Source: Flagellimonas taeanensis
Lineage (GTDB): Bacteria > Bacteroidota > Bacteroidia > Flavobacteriales > Flavobacteriaceae
Direction: 5' to 3'
Length of the DNA stretch: 64,000 nucleotides
Assembly: GCF_003584105.1 (NCBI RefSeq)
Contig: NZ_QXFO01000028.1
Coordinates: forward strand, 62,001 to 126,000
The notes beneath the pieces were generated by a model. The model made no database searches. It was not told where the DNA came from and saw only the letters and a list, made by a program, of their open reading frames with translations. The position numbers and the translations under genes were made by a program. Of this stretch, positions 1 to 7,992 are shown one piece after another. Every line of letters begins with the position of its first letter. Position 1 is the first letter of the stretch.

Positions 1-2172
1 GGTCGCTTCGGTGGTCTTGGCAAACAGGGTCCGGATCTCGCTGAAAACCCCGGTGTAGGTCGCCGGGTTAGATCGCGGTGTTCGTCCAATGGGGGACTGG
101 TTGATGTCGATGACCTTGTCGATATGCTGTAGTCCGGTAATTTTTTTATAGGGCATTGGTTTTTTTACGCCGTTGAAATAATGGGCGTTCATGATAGGGT
201 AGAGGGTCTCGTTCACCAAGGTGGACTTTCCGCTGCCCGATACGCCCGTTACGCCGATGAGTTTTCCCAAAGGGAACTCCACGGTGACATCCTTCAGGTT
301 GTTTCCCGAACAGCCCGAAAGGACAATTTTTTTGCCCGTTCCCTTTCTTCTCGTTTGGGGCACTGGGATTTCCAGTTCGCCCGTGATGTATTGGGCGGTC
401 AAGGTGTGATGGTCCTTCAGTTCGGATGGTTTTCCTTCAGAAATGATTTCCCCGCCATGTTTTCCGGCCTTTGGACCGATATCGATCACATGGTCGGCAC
501 GTTCGATCATGTCCCGATCATGTTCCACAACAATCACGGAATTCCCAATGTCCCTGAGCGATTCCAAGGAATGGATCAAGCGTTCGTTGTCCCTTTGGTG
601 AAGACCGATACTGGGCTCGTCCAAAATATAGAGCACGCCCACCAATTGGGAGCCTATCTGCGTGGCCAAGCGGATACGCTGTGCCTCGCCTCCGGATAGG
701 GATTTGGAGCTTCGGTTCAGGGAAAGATAATCCAGTCCCACATCCAACAAAAAACCGATCCGGGCCTTGATCTCCTTGATGATTTCCTCCGCGATTATCT
801 TTTGGTTGCCCTCAAGGGTCTCTTCCAAATTCTTGAAAAAAGTGGCCAGTTCGGTAATGTCCATTTGGGCCAGTTCGGCAATGTTCTTTTCACCCACTTT
901 AAAATAGAGGGATTCCTTGCGCAAACGGGCACCTTCGCAGGTGGGACACTTCACTTTGTCCATGTAGTCCTTCGCCCATCGTTTTATGGACGTGGAGCTA
1001 GCTTCTTCAAATTGGGTCTTGATGAAGTTGGAAATACCCTCATAATCAATCTTGTACTGCCTTTTTACGCCTAGGGATTTGGAATCGACCTCAAAACTTT
1101 CCTTCCCCCCGTTGAGGATAACGTTCATGGCCTCCTCTGGGATTTTTTCGATGGCGTCCGATAGGTCAAAACCATACCGCTGCCCAATGGTCTCCAACTG
1201 TTTGAAGGCCCAGGATTTCTTGTATTCGCCAAGCGGGGCAAGTCCACCCGCCTTGATGGACAATTTGGGGTTGGGGATGATCTTCCGTTCGTTCACCTCG
1301 TAGATATGGCCCAGACCACTGCAATCGGGGCACATGCCCTTGGGCGAGTTGAACGAAAAGGTGTTGGGTTCCGGTGTGGGATACGAAATACCCGTGGAGG
1401 GACACATCAGGTCACGGCTAAAATAACGGGGTACTTTCTCTCCCTCTTCCAATACCATCAATACGTTTTCGCCACTGTACATGGCCGTGTTGATGGTTTC
1501 CGAAAGGCGTTTGTGGAAATCTTCACTGTCCGATACCATGAGCCGGTCGATCACGATCTCGATGTCGTGGGTCTTGTAGCGGTCCACTTTCATGCCCTTG
1601 GTGATGTCCATGATCTCACCGTCCACCCGCACTTTTACGAAACCTTGCTTTGCAATCTGTTCAAAAAGCTCGCGGTAATGGCCTTTTCTCGATTTGATTA
1701 CCGGGGCCAGCACATTTATTTTTTTATCGAGGTAGGATTCAATGATAAGCTCCTTGATCTGCTCATCGCTATAGCTCACCATTTTCTCGCCCGTGTTGTA
1801 GCTGTAGGCATCCCCGGCACGTGCAAACAACAGTCGGAGAAAATCGTACACCTCCGTGATGGTGCCCACGGTGGACCGTGGCGATTTGGAGGTGGTCTTC
1901 TGCTCTATGGCGATCACGGGTGAAAGACCATCTATCTTATCCACATCGGGGCGTTCCAGCCCGCCCAAGAACTGTCGGGCATAGGCCGAAAAAGTCTCAA
2001 TATAGCGTCGTTGGCCCTCGGCATATATGGTATCGAAGGCCAGGGAGGATTTTCCACTGCCCGATAGTCCGGTAATTACTACGAGTTTTTCACGCGGAAT
2101 GGTGACGTCGATATTTTTCAGGTTATGCACCCGGGCACCTTTGACCTCAATATGTTCTTCGTAGTGGATCAT
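1..2172 (-). CDS. uvrA: Excinuclease ABC subunit A, C-terminus beyond the window edge
   Basis: DNA-damage recognition ATPase of nucleotide excision repair, acting as a dimer with UvrB in the cytoplasm. The first 724 codons lie in the window (the family is about 940 residues), so the C-terminal end is cut by the left edge. Seen directly: start [20 protein letters not shown], first Walker A loop [12 protein letters not shown] about 35 residues in, zinc-binding cysteine pairs in the middle ([21 protein letters not shown]), and the second Walker A loop [15 protein letters not shown] encoded at about 190-250. The ATG at 2172 is chosen because the next upstream ATG (2180) is out of frame and stops after three codons. 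The upstream region carries no copy of the operator found at 5123-5203, so there is no sign of shared control with that locus. Confidence 0.97.
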   Translation of the reverse strand, partial: MIHYEEHIEVKGARVHNLKNIDVTIPREKLVVITGLSGSGKSSLAFDTIYAEGQRRYIETFSAYARQFLGGLERPDVDKIDGLSPVIAIEQKTTSKSPRSTVGTITEVYDFLRLLFARAGDAYSYNTGEKMVSYSDEQIKELIIESYLDKKINVLAPVIKSRKGHYRELFEQIAKQGFVKVRVDGEIMDITKGMKVDRYKTHDIEIVIDRLMVSDSEDFHKRLSETINTAMYSGENVLMVLEEGEKVPRYFSRDLMCPSTGISYPTPEPNTFSFNSPKGMCPDCSGLGHIYEVNERKIIPNPKLSIKAGGLAPLGEYKKSWAFKQLETIGQRYGFDLSDAIEKIPEEAMNVILNGGKESFEVDSKSLGVKRQYKIDYEGISNFIKTQFEEASSTSIKRWAKDYMDKVKCPTCEGARLRKESLYFKVGEKNIAELAQMDITELATFFKNLEETLEGNQKIIAEEIIKEIKARIGFLLDVGLDYLSLNRSSKSLSGGEAQRIRLATQIGSQLVGVLYILDEPSIGLHQRDNERLIHSLESLRDIGNSVIVVEHDRDMIERADHVIDIGPKAGKHGGEIISEGKPSELKDHHTLTAQYITGELEIPVPQTRRKGTGKKIVLSGCSGNNLKDVTVEFPLGKLIGVTGVSGSGKSTLVNETLYPIMNAHYFNGVKKPMPYKKITGLQHIDKVIDINQSPIGRTPRSNPATYTGVFSEIRTLFAKTTEAT

Positions 2173-2276
2173 AAATTCATAGCAAAGCTTCAAAAGTAGC
2201 GATTTGGGATGTAAAAAAGAAAGGGGTTGGATTTTCGTTATTGTTAATTGATGGTGTATTTTTGAATTTGTAAACC

Positions 2277-2337
2277 GTCATTTCGACCGGATGGGAGAAA
2301 TCTAGATTTCTCAGTCGCAAAGCTTCATCGAAATGGC
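2277..2337. repeat. Dispersed intergenic repeat with GTCATTTC/GAAATG ends
   Basis: About 60 bp bounded by inverted ends GTCATTTC and GAAATGGC, with the core ATCTAGATTTCTCAGTCG shared with the copy at 3769-3828. It lies between uvrA and the next gene and could fold as a hairpin in either strand. It looks like a small non-coding palindromic element of the kind scattered through flavobacterial genomes. Confidence 0.6.
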
Positions 2338-2351
2338 ATTAATTGCACTAC

Positions 2352-2873
2352 ATGAAACTACTGGGCATTGGCTCTCGCATAGGCCATCCTGAACACGGAA
2401 AAGGGGTGGTGACCAACGTATCATCCAAGTATTATTGGGTCACTTTTTTGGAAAGCGGACTGGAAACCATTGACCTTGATGCCGATTTTGAGGTGATCGA
2501 GGCGGTGGAGGACGAAGTGGACACCGTCAGTTTTTTTGAGGTGGAACGTTCCTTGGTCAAGATTCTAGAGAAATGGAGCGATACCCATGAGAAAGTGGCC
2601 ATTGCCGATAAGTGGAAGGGTGGAAAATTGATTTTGGACCCTGGGGATGCCACCCAGAACAAGGAAATGCCCATCGATACCTTTTTCCACAAGATCGTGA
2701 TGGTGCGCGACCGTATCCGTGTGATGGAACAAAAGATCAACAGCAGTACTCTGGACGATCAGGATAAAATTGATCTACAGCAATACATCACCCGCATTTA
2801 TGGCAGTTTGACCAGTTTTAATGTGCTCTTTAAAAACAAGAGCGACCATTTTGTGGGGGAGAAGGGGAAGTGA
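2352..2873 (+). CDS. Conserved hypothetical protein with N-terminal beta-barrel-like segment
   Basis: A 173-residue cytoplasmic protein without signal peptide or membrane segment; I do not recognise a named family. Residues 1-50 contain IGSRIGHPEHGKGVV followed by alternating hydrophobic strands, resembling the small CarD/Tudor-like barrels that follow the pattern G-x-x-V-x-H-x-x-x-G-x-G-x-V. The middle is acidic (AVEDEVDTV), and the rest is predicted helical and charged. The ATG at 2352 is preferred over an in-frame TTG nine bases upstream because the TTG lies next to the repeat. It stands alone between two repeats or repeat fragments. A role in nucleic-acid or polymerase binding would be a guess from the barrel-like N-terminus only. 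Confidence 0.7.
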   Translation: MKLLGIGSRIGHPEHGKGVVTNVSSKYYWVTFLESGLETIDLDADFEVIEAVEDEVDTVSFFEVERSLVKILEKWSDTHEKVAIADKWKGGKLILDPGDATQNKEMPIDTFFHKIVMVRDRIRVMEQKINSSTLDDQDKIDLQQYITRIYGSLTSFNVLFKNKSDHFVGEKGK

Positions 2874-2971
2874 AGTCACACCGCCTCCTTTTTCCCATCA
2901 CCCTTCGACTTCGCTCAGGGCTCCATATAACCCATCTCGGCTAAAGGTTAGCCACGTAGGGATTACGTTGC

Positions 2972-3745
2972 CTAACTTGCTTTCTTTTCAGAAAGGTACT
3001 TCCAATACCGTTTGGGCACATGTTGCGTATGCAATTTGGGGTTGATTCGGGACTTGATGCCCGTGCTTTTGAAATAATCGTTCCAAAGGGTCTGGTAATC
3101 GTATTCCTCGCTCAGGAAAGCATCACTTTTGTGGATTTTGTTGAAATGCACTTCCCGTAGGTTCAGAGATACCATTTCCACATGGTTCAGGTCGTAATAG
3201 ATGCCATATTTACGCTTCACGTCATAAATGAGCCATTGCTGGTCCGCATAGCGGTCCCGAAAATGCTTGGAAATGAGGGGCAGCACATCAAAATCGGGTT
3301 CTATGTTCGCAAAATAGATGTTGTCCTTCGTCAACTGGAATCGCACAAAGGCCTCCATGCGGTGTTTTTCCCGACCCACCTTCCGTGCCAATTGGCTGAT
3401 GTGCAACACCGTACTGTCCGAATAGTCCAGATACTTGCCGGTCTGGGTACGCATCAGTTTTTGGATGTAGGTGTACAGCATCATTTCCACCCCTTCGGTT
3501 TCACTCAGAAAAGCAAAATACACATTGGAAATGGCATTGTGGCTTTTGCCCTTGATACCGTTCCATACCCGTTGAGCCTTTTCCACATGGGTGAAAATGG
3601 TCTCCGTGTCCGAGAAAAGTCTATTTTGGCACTGACCGTTCCTTTGGATGTCGGCCACATTGATCTTCTCGTCAAAAGCGACAAACACAGCTGTGAGAAA
3701 TCCGTTGAAGCTGCCGTCATAAATTAAGGTTGTTGAAGCATTCAT
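2972..3745 (-). CDS. DUF4130 / TIGR03915 glycosylase-like DNA repair or modification protein
   Basis: A 257-residue soluble protein starting MNASTTLIYDGSFNGFLTAV, typical of the TIGR03915/DUF4130 family. This family is genetically linked, and sometimes fused, to radical SAM proteins of TIGR03916 and to uracil-DNA-glycosylase-like domains. Its biochemical function has not been settled as far as I know. Conserved-looking stretches are the N-terminal FDGSFNGF-like motif, KVGREKHRMEAFVRFQ (about residues 140-155), the FAxIEPDFDVLPLI stretch and the C-terminal HxQHVPKRYWKYL. It is the second gene after the radical SAM gene on the same strand, with 111 bp between them that contain a dispersed repeat. 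It is probably cotranscribed from the operator-controlled promoter near 5139. Confidence 0.88.
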   Translation of the reverse strand: MNASTTLIYDGSFNGFLTAVFVAFDEKINVADIQRNGQCQNRLFSDTETIFTHVEKAQRVWNGIKGKSHNAISNVYFAFLSETEGVEMMLYTYIQKLMRTQTGKYLDYSDSTVLHISQLARKVGREKHRMEAFVRFQLTKDNIYFANIEPDFDVLPLISKHFRDRYADQQWLIYDVKRKYGIYYDLNHVEMVSLNLREVHFNKIHKSDAFLSEEYDYQTLWNDYFKSTGIKSRINPKLHTQHVPKRYWKYLSEKKAS

Positions 3746-3768
3746 AACGTTTGAATTTTGTTTTTGCT

Positions 3769-3828
3769 GTCATTTCCAACGAATGCGAGTAATCTAGATT
3801 TCTCAGTCGTGAACTCTTCCGAAATGAC
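3769..3828. repeat. Dispersed intergenic repeat, second copy
   Basis: About 60 bp with perfect 8-base inverted ends GTCATTTC and GAAATGAC and the same AATCTAGATTTCTCAGTCG core as 2277-2337. It lies inside the radical SAM/DUF4130 transcription unit, so its transcript could form a hairpin between the two coding regions and affect their relative expression. Confidence 0.65.
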
Positions 3829-3856
3829 ATGATTGTTTATTGTCAACTGTTCATAG

Positions 3857-5119
3857 TTAATTGAACAATGACAATTGGTTACTGTACTGGTTCCTGAACT
3901 TGCCGGACGAAGTCTGCAAGATCATCCCCTTGATTTTCTCCGCATCCAGATCACGGCGTTCCCAATGGCGGGAATCACATACCATGAAATACTGGGCGCG
4001 GTTGAGGGCCACTCCGATTTTTTTGAGATGGTCCCAGTTCAACCTTCGAAATTTTCGAGCTTTCATTATTTTTTCCACGGATTGCATGCCTATACCGGGT
4101 ATGCGAGCCAGGAGACGTTTATCTGCCATGTTTACATCTACCGGAAAATGGTGTAGGTTGCGCAACGCCCACGAAAGTTTGGGATCTACGTCCATATCCA
4201 GATTGGGGTGTTCCTTGTTCAAAATCTCGTTCACAGCAAAGCCGTAAAAACGCAAGAGCCAATCGGTCTGGTACAATCGATTTTCCCGAAGCATGGGCAC
4301 CTGGGAACCAATGGCCGGCAAACGGACATCATCCGCAACGGGTACATAACCGGAATAATACACCCTTCGCATTTGATAGGTCTTGTAATAATAAGTGGCG
4401 GAGTACATGATGTCCTTGTCGGTTTCCCCGGAAGCGCCCACGATCATTTGGGTGCTTTGCCCGGCCGGGGCATATTTTGGGGTGCTTTTGATAATCTTTC
4501 GTTCGGTTTGGAAGCGCACAATCTCATTCTTTACCTTGAGCATGGGCTTGGTGAAATCCTCATGCTTTTTATCTGGGGCCAAGAGTTTCAGGCCAGAAAT
4601 TGTGGGTACTTCAATGTTGACGGAAAGGCGGTCCGCGTACAATCCTGCTTCATACATGAGTTCATCACTCGCCCCAGGAATAGATTTTAAATGGATATAA
4701 CCGTTGAAATTTTCCTCTTCCCGCAGTTTTTTGGCCACCGCTACCAAACGCTCCATGGTATAATCCGCATTTTTAAAGATGCCGGAACTCAAGAACAATC
4801 CCTCGATATAGTTTCTCCGATAAAAATTGATGGTCAGATCCACCACTTCCTGGATCTTAAAAGCCGCTCGCTTGATGTCGTTGCTTTTGCGGGTAACGCA
4901 ATACGCACAATCATAGATGCAATGGTTGGTCAGCAAGATTTTCAATAAGGAAATACAACGTCCGTCTTCGGTGTAGCTATGGCAAATACCCATTTTGGAA
5001 GCATTGCCCAGACCCTTTGCTTTATTGGTCCGGTCACTACCGCTACTGGCGCATGACACGTCATATTTGGCCGCATCGGCCAGAATGTTCAGTTTTTCCC
5101 GTATTCTGTCAAAATCCAT
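3857..5119 (-). CDS. Putative DNA modification/repair radical SAM protein (TIGR03916)
   Basis: A 420-residue radical S-adenosylmethionine enzyme. The 4Fe-4S binding triad is CIYDCAYC at residues 67-74 (CX3CX2C), inside the family block KILLTNHCIYDCAYCVTR. The N-terminus has LADAAKYDVSCASSGSDR, typical of TIGR03916. Near residues 340-375 there is a helix-hairpin-helix DNA-binding motif (LARIPGIGMQSVEKIMKARK). Known of the family: it pairs with the TIGR03915 glycosylase-like partner, which is the next gene here; the substrate is unknown, DNA being inferred from the HhH. The ATG at 5119 is chosen over a TTG at 5137 because the TTG lies within operator site 1. The start codon is only 3 bases from operator site 1, so repressor binding would block transcription directly. 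Confidence 0.92.
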   Translation of the reverse strand: MDFDRIREKLNILADAAKYDVSCASSGSDRTNKAKGLGNASKMGICHSYTEDGRCISLLKILLTNHCIYDCAYCVTRKSNDIKRAAFKIQEVVDLTINFYRRNYIEGLFLSSGIFKNADYTMERLVAVAKKLREEENFNGYIHLKSIPGASDELMYEAGLYADRLSVNIEVPTISGLKLLAPDKKHEDFTKPMLKVKNEIVRFQTERKIIKSTPKYAPAGQSTQMIVGASGETDKDIMYSATYYYKTYQMRRVYYSGYVPVADDVRLPAIGSQVPMLRENRLYQTDWLLRFYGFAVNEILNKEHPNLDMDVDPKLSWALRNLHHFPVDVNMADKRLLARIPGIGMQSVEKIMKARKFRRLNWDHLKKIGVALNRAQYFMVCDSRHWERRDLDAEKIKGMILQTSSGKFRNQYSNQLSLFN

Positions 5120-5122
5120 AAC

Positions 5123-5203
5123 TTGGAAATATTCCAATCAAAAATATGGAAATATTCCAATAAATGGAAATAATCCATAAAAAGTTTTGGAAATAATCCA
5201 AAA
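5123..5203. promoter_or_regulatory. Four palindromic operators (TGGAAATAWTCCA) in the divergent promoter region
   Basis: Four near-identical dyads fill the gap between the radical SAM operon and the S24 repressor gene. Site 1 is TTGGAAATATTCCAA (5123-5137), site 2 TGGAAATATTCCA (5147-5159), site 3 TGGAAATAATCCA (5165-5177) and site 4 TGGAAATAATCCA with flanking TTT/AAA (5185-5203). Centres are at 5130, 5153, 5171 and 5194, so spacings are 23, 18 and 23 bp, close to one face of the helix for each outer pair. Sites 1 and 2 flank the predicted -7 box of the radical SAM operon; site 4 covers the predicted -33 region of the repressor gene. The natural candidate protein is the adjacent S24-type regulator (inference). 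Confidence 0.85.
5139..5146 (-). promoter_or_regulatory. Predicted -7 box of the radical SAM operon
   Basis: On the minus strand the sequence reads TATTTTTG, a full match to the Bacteroidota -7 consensus TAnnTTTG. It sits between operator sites 1 and 2 and about 20 bases ahead of the start codon, giving a very short leader. A clear -33 TTG at the usual distance was not found. Confidence 0.5.
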
Positions 5204-5215
5204 AGGCTATATTTG
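5187..5215 (+). promoter_or_regulatory. Predicted promoter of the S24 repressor gene
   Basis: TATATTTG at 5208-5215 matches the TAnnTTTG -7 consensus. A TTG at 5187-5189 lies 18 bp upstream and could be the -33 element; it is inside operator site 4. Repressor bound there would shut off its own gene. Confidence 0.6.
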
Positions 5216-5266
5216 GATGATATTGTCAGCTTGACTGTACTCAATCTGACTCTAATGACCTCTGCC

Positions 5267-6019
5267 ATGGAAAACGAACTGACACTGAAACGATTTACGG
5301 ACATCCGAAGGGAGCTGGGGTACACGCAGGCCGAGTTTGCCGAATTGTTGGGCGTGAAGAACACTACGGCCGATATTGAACGGGGGAGGACGAAACTATC
5401 GGGAAAGGTGGTCTCGGAATTGTTGAAACAGTTCAAGATCAACCCCATGTGGTTGTTCGGGGAGAGTGACCAAAAATACTTGGACACCTCTAGGACCAGT
5501 GTGATTCCCAAGGTGGTCACCGTGGACAATTCCGACCAAGACAACATGGTCCTGGTGAACGCCAAGGCTGCTGCGGGCTATCCCCAGAATATTACCGATA
5601 CGAGCTGGTACCGACAGTTGCCCGCTTTTGATATGCCCATACCCGAATTCCGAAATGCCACTTACAGGGGGTTTCAGGTGGAAGGGGACAGTATGTTGCC
5701 CAATCTAAGACCCAACGACTGGGTATTGGCGCGTGCCATTGAACATATTGACCACGTGAGCCCCAATAAAATGTATGTGGTGGTGCTCCAAGATTCCGTA
5801 ATGGTCAAGAAAATAGAGCGGAGACCCAATTCCAACAACATCACTTTGGTTTCTTTGAACGAGACTTATCCTCCCTACGAGATCAAGCCGTTTCAGATCC
5901 AAGAAATTTGGGAGGTGAGCAGCAAATTGACCTTCAATGTGGACGCTACCACGGAAACTGGCCTGTTAAAGCAGTTACAGCAGTCCATGGAGGAATTAAA
6001 ACGGCAAATTGCCAAGTAG
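5267..6019 (+). CDS. XRE-S24 family self-cleaving transcriptional repressor (LexA/CI-like)
   Basis: About 250 residues in two parts. Residues 6-65 form a helix-turn-helix (RRELGYTQAEFAELLGV). Residues 95-220 form an S24 peptidase domain with scissile Ala-Gly at about 103-104 (AKAAAGY), nucleophile Ser142 in EGDSML and candidate Lys general base at 181-182. In this family RecA-stimulated or damage-triggered autocleavage separates the domains and releases DNA. The C-terminal 30 residues look helical. Start: ATG 5267 is used; an in-frame ATG at 5255 would add four residues. The gene is divergent from the radical SAM/DUF4130 pair, and four operators lie between them, so it very likely controls both that pair and itself. 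I infer that it is a local DNA-damage switch; whether it is the genome-wide SOS regulator cannot be told from this window. Confidence 0.92.
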   Translation: MENELTLKRFTDIRRELGYTQAEFAELLGVKNTTADIERGRTKLSGKVVSELLKQFKINPMWLFGESDQKYLDTSRTSVIPKVVTVDNSDQDNMVLVNAKAAAGYPQNITDTSWYRQLPAFDMPIPEFRNATYRGFQVEGDSMLPNLRPNDWVLARAIEHIDHVSPNKMYVVVLQDSVMVKKIERRPNSNNITLVSLNETYPPYEIKPFQIQEIWEVSSKLTFNVDATTETGLLKQLQQSMEELKRQIAK

Positions 6020-6023
6020 CATT

Positions 6024-7019
6024 TCAGAACCCGTTCCCCACAGTTTTGGTCTGGATTCTCATCAGAAAATTATGGGCGGTCATATAGAGCACGGAACCAT
6101 TGTTTCCCCATGCGCAATTGGCCGTCCGCTGCCCCGTTTCAATGCGTCCCAAAAGCTTTCCTTCGGAGGTGATGATCAGAACACCGCCCGGCCCCGTGGA
6201 AAAAATAGTTCCATCCTTTGCAACCTTGAGACCATCCAAAGAACCTACCAGTCCTTCTTTCCGTAGTTCAGTGGCGTCAAAGAAAATAGTCCCCTCATCC
6301 AATGACCCATCATTTTGGACGTTGTATGCCATAATGTAGGGCGCGTTGCCATCCGATTGGTTCACATAGAGTATTTTTTCGTCAGGAGAAAGCGCAAGCC
6401 CATTTGGGCGTGAAAGATTGCCGACCACCATGTCAACTTTGCCCTCAACATTGACTTTGAAGACACCAAATGCATCAATTTCCCGAGATTTGGAATTTTC
6501 CTGCTCTGGCAGTCCATAGGGAGGGTCTGTAAAATAATAGATGCCTTTGGAGGTCTGTACAATGTCATTTGGGCTATTGAAACGCTTTCCATTCCATTTG
6601 TCGGCCACCGTTACTTTTCCGCCAAAGGATAATGGCATCCGGGATATTCTTCGGTCGCCGTGTTCGCAGGCGACCAACTCCCCTTCGTTATTGATGATAA
6701 GTCCATTGCTGCCGGGTTCCCTACTGTATGGCAAAATACCCGTGTAGCCAGAAGGTTCTAAAAATTGCGTAATCCCTTCCTTCTCATCCCATTTAAAAAT
6801 GGTGTTTTGCGGAGCATCTGAAAAGAGGAGGAATCCACCTTCCTTGACCCAAACGGGACCTTCGGACCATATAAAGCCCTCGGCGAGCACCTCTATTTTT
6901 GCCTCTTTGTCCAGATAATCATAAAAAGAATCATCCAAAGCGATGAGCTTACCAGTAGTTTTCTGTTGGGCGGAACACCCTAAGCCAATACTTAATAACA
7001 GAAGTGTTAATTTTTTCAT
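6024..7019 (-). CDS. SMP-30/gluconolactonase-like beta-propeller lipoprotein
   Basis: A 331-residue protein with an N-terminal lipoprotein signal (LLLSIGLGCSAQ, lipobox Cys near residue 15), so it is probably anchored in the envelope. It is followed by a six-bladed propeller of the SMP-30/gluconolactonase/LRE family. Recognisable family blocks are EGPVWVKEGGFLLFSDAP, the metal-site motif FNSPNDIV, YFTDPPYGLP, RPNGLALSPDEKILYV and GSLDGLKVAKDGTIF. These enzymes hydrolyse lactones or related esters using a divalent cation; the actual substrate here is unknown. Its 3' end nearly touches the convergent S24 repressor gene. Downstream of an ATP-grasp gene on the same strand with a 6-base gap, it may be part of the same transcript. 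Confidence 0.9.
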   Translation of the reverse strand: MKKLTLLLLSIGLGCSAQQKTTGKLIALDDSFYDYLDKEAKIEVLAEGFIWSEGPVWVKEGGFLLFSDAPQNTIFKWDEKEGITQFLEPSGYTGILPYSREPGSNGLIINNEGELVACEHGDRRISRMPLSFGGKVTVADKWNGKRFNSPNDIVQTSKGIYYFTDPPYGLPEQENSKSREIDAFGVFKVNVEGKVDMVVGNLSRPNGLALSPDEKILYVNQSDGNAPYIMAYNVQNDGSLDEGTIFFDATELRKEGLVGSLDGLKVAKDGTIFSTGPGGVLIITSEGKLLGRIETGQRTANCAWGNNGSVLYMTAHNFLMRIQTKTVGNGF

Positions 7020-7025
7020 TTTGAA

Positions 7026-7982
7026 TCAGTTATCATTATGTGTTATTCCAATAGCTTTGATTTGAATGGACAGACAGGTGTCCTTTATGGTCTTGGCCAA
7101 CTTTTGTGCAGCTGATGGATTACGTCGAAACCACAGCTCGGGCTCAAAAATCTCCAATTCGGCCAGGGCCCAATTCCCCTCATTGTCCCGGAACATATCC
7201 ACCCGAGCATAAACGGGAAGTTCGGGAGCAGCCCCGACCACTTTTTCAGCAAAAGCAATTTGTTCCTTGGACGGTGTATATTCGTGGACGCTGCCGCCAA
7301 AATCGTCCTGCACCCGAAAATCGCCAGGTTTGGCAATTTTAAGCACGGCATGTGTGAACTCCCCATGGAACAGCATCATTGAAATTTCCCCTTCGGAAAC
7401 GATGTTCTCTTGAAATTCCTGGAGCATCATGGCTTCTTCGGAAATCAATTGTCCAAATAGGTCTTCGTACTTTGAAATCTCATTCGTATTAATCTTGTAC
7501 GTATGTCGAGCGGCACCGGACACACAAGGTTTCAATATGAATTGGTCCTTCCTGAACCCGTGACCATGCACCGCTGTGGAAAAAAGGGCCTGCAATGTGG
7601 TTTGGGTCCCCTTTTCCACAAAGATAGTCTTGGGAATGGTGATGCCCGCCCTAGAAAGGTCTTGGAGGTAGTGTTTGTCTATGTTCCATGTGATCAATTC
7701 TTTGGAATTGATGAACCGGGTCAGTTTGGAAGTGTTTTCAAACCATTTTGAAAATTCAGGGAATCGGTCAAAATAGTCCCAAGTGGTGCGGAAGAGGGCC
7801 AATTTGGTGGAGGACCAATCAAAATGGGCATCATCCCACGATTTTCGGACGACCTTCAAACCTTCTGCTTGCAAGGCCTCCACAACCAAACGATCTTCCA
7901 AGAGCACGTTGTCTATATAAGGGCTCCTTTTCTCGGGGGAGATGTACCTTGGGTCTGTCAACACAACAATATCGAATAGCAT
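7026..7982 (-). CDS. ATP-grasp protein similar to DcsG/glutathione-synthetase-like ligases
   Basis: A 318-residue soluble protein with an ATP-grasp fold: RTTWDYFDRFPEF in the N-terminal domain (as in the O-ureido-D-serine cyclo-ligase DcsG group), an ATP-binding lysine segment FILKPCVSGAARHT, QEFQENIVSEGEISMMLF in the middle and a metal-binding acidic motif ALAELEIFEPELWF near the C-terminus. ATP-grasp ligases join a carboxylate to an amine or thiol through an acyl-phosphate; the substrate here is unknown. The ATG at 7982 is chosen because it starts MLFDIVVLTDPRY, the natural beta strand, and avoids overlap with the upstream gamma-glutamyltransferase stop at 7993. Adjacency to gamma-glutamyltransferase hints at glutathione-like or gamma-glutamyl peptide metabolism (inference). 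Confidence 0.8.
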   Translation of the reverse strand: MLFDIVVLTDPRYISPEKRSPYIDNVLLEDRLVVEALQAEGLKVVRKSWDDAHFDWSSTKLALFRTTWDYFDRFPEFSKWFENTSKLTRFINSKELITWNIDKHYLQDLSRAGITIPKTIFVEKGTQTTLQALFSTAVHGHGFRKDQFILKPCVSGAARHTYKINTNEISKYEDLFGQLISEEAMMLQEFQENIVSEGEISMMLFHGEFTHAVLKIAKPGDFRVQDDFGGSVHEYTPSKEQIAFAEKVVGAAPELPVYARVDMFRDNEGNWALAELEIFEPELWFRRNPSAAQKLAKTIKDTCLSIQIKAIGITHNDN

Positions 7983-7992
7983 AGGGCAGAGA

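Noticed and set aside
1306-1923. A 205-codon plus-strand frame opposite uvrA
   Set aside because: It is the antisense shadow of a well-conserved gene; no family resemblance, and uvrA motifs run across the whole stretch on the other strand.
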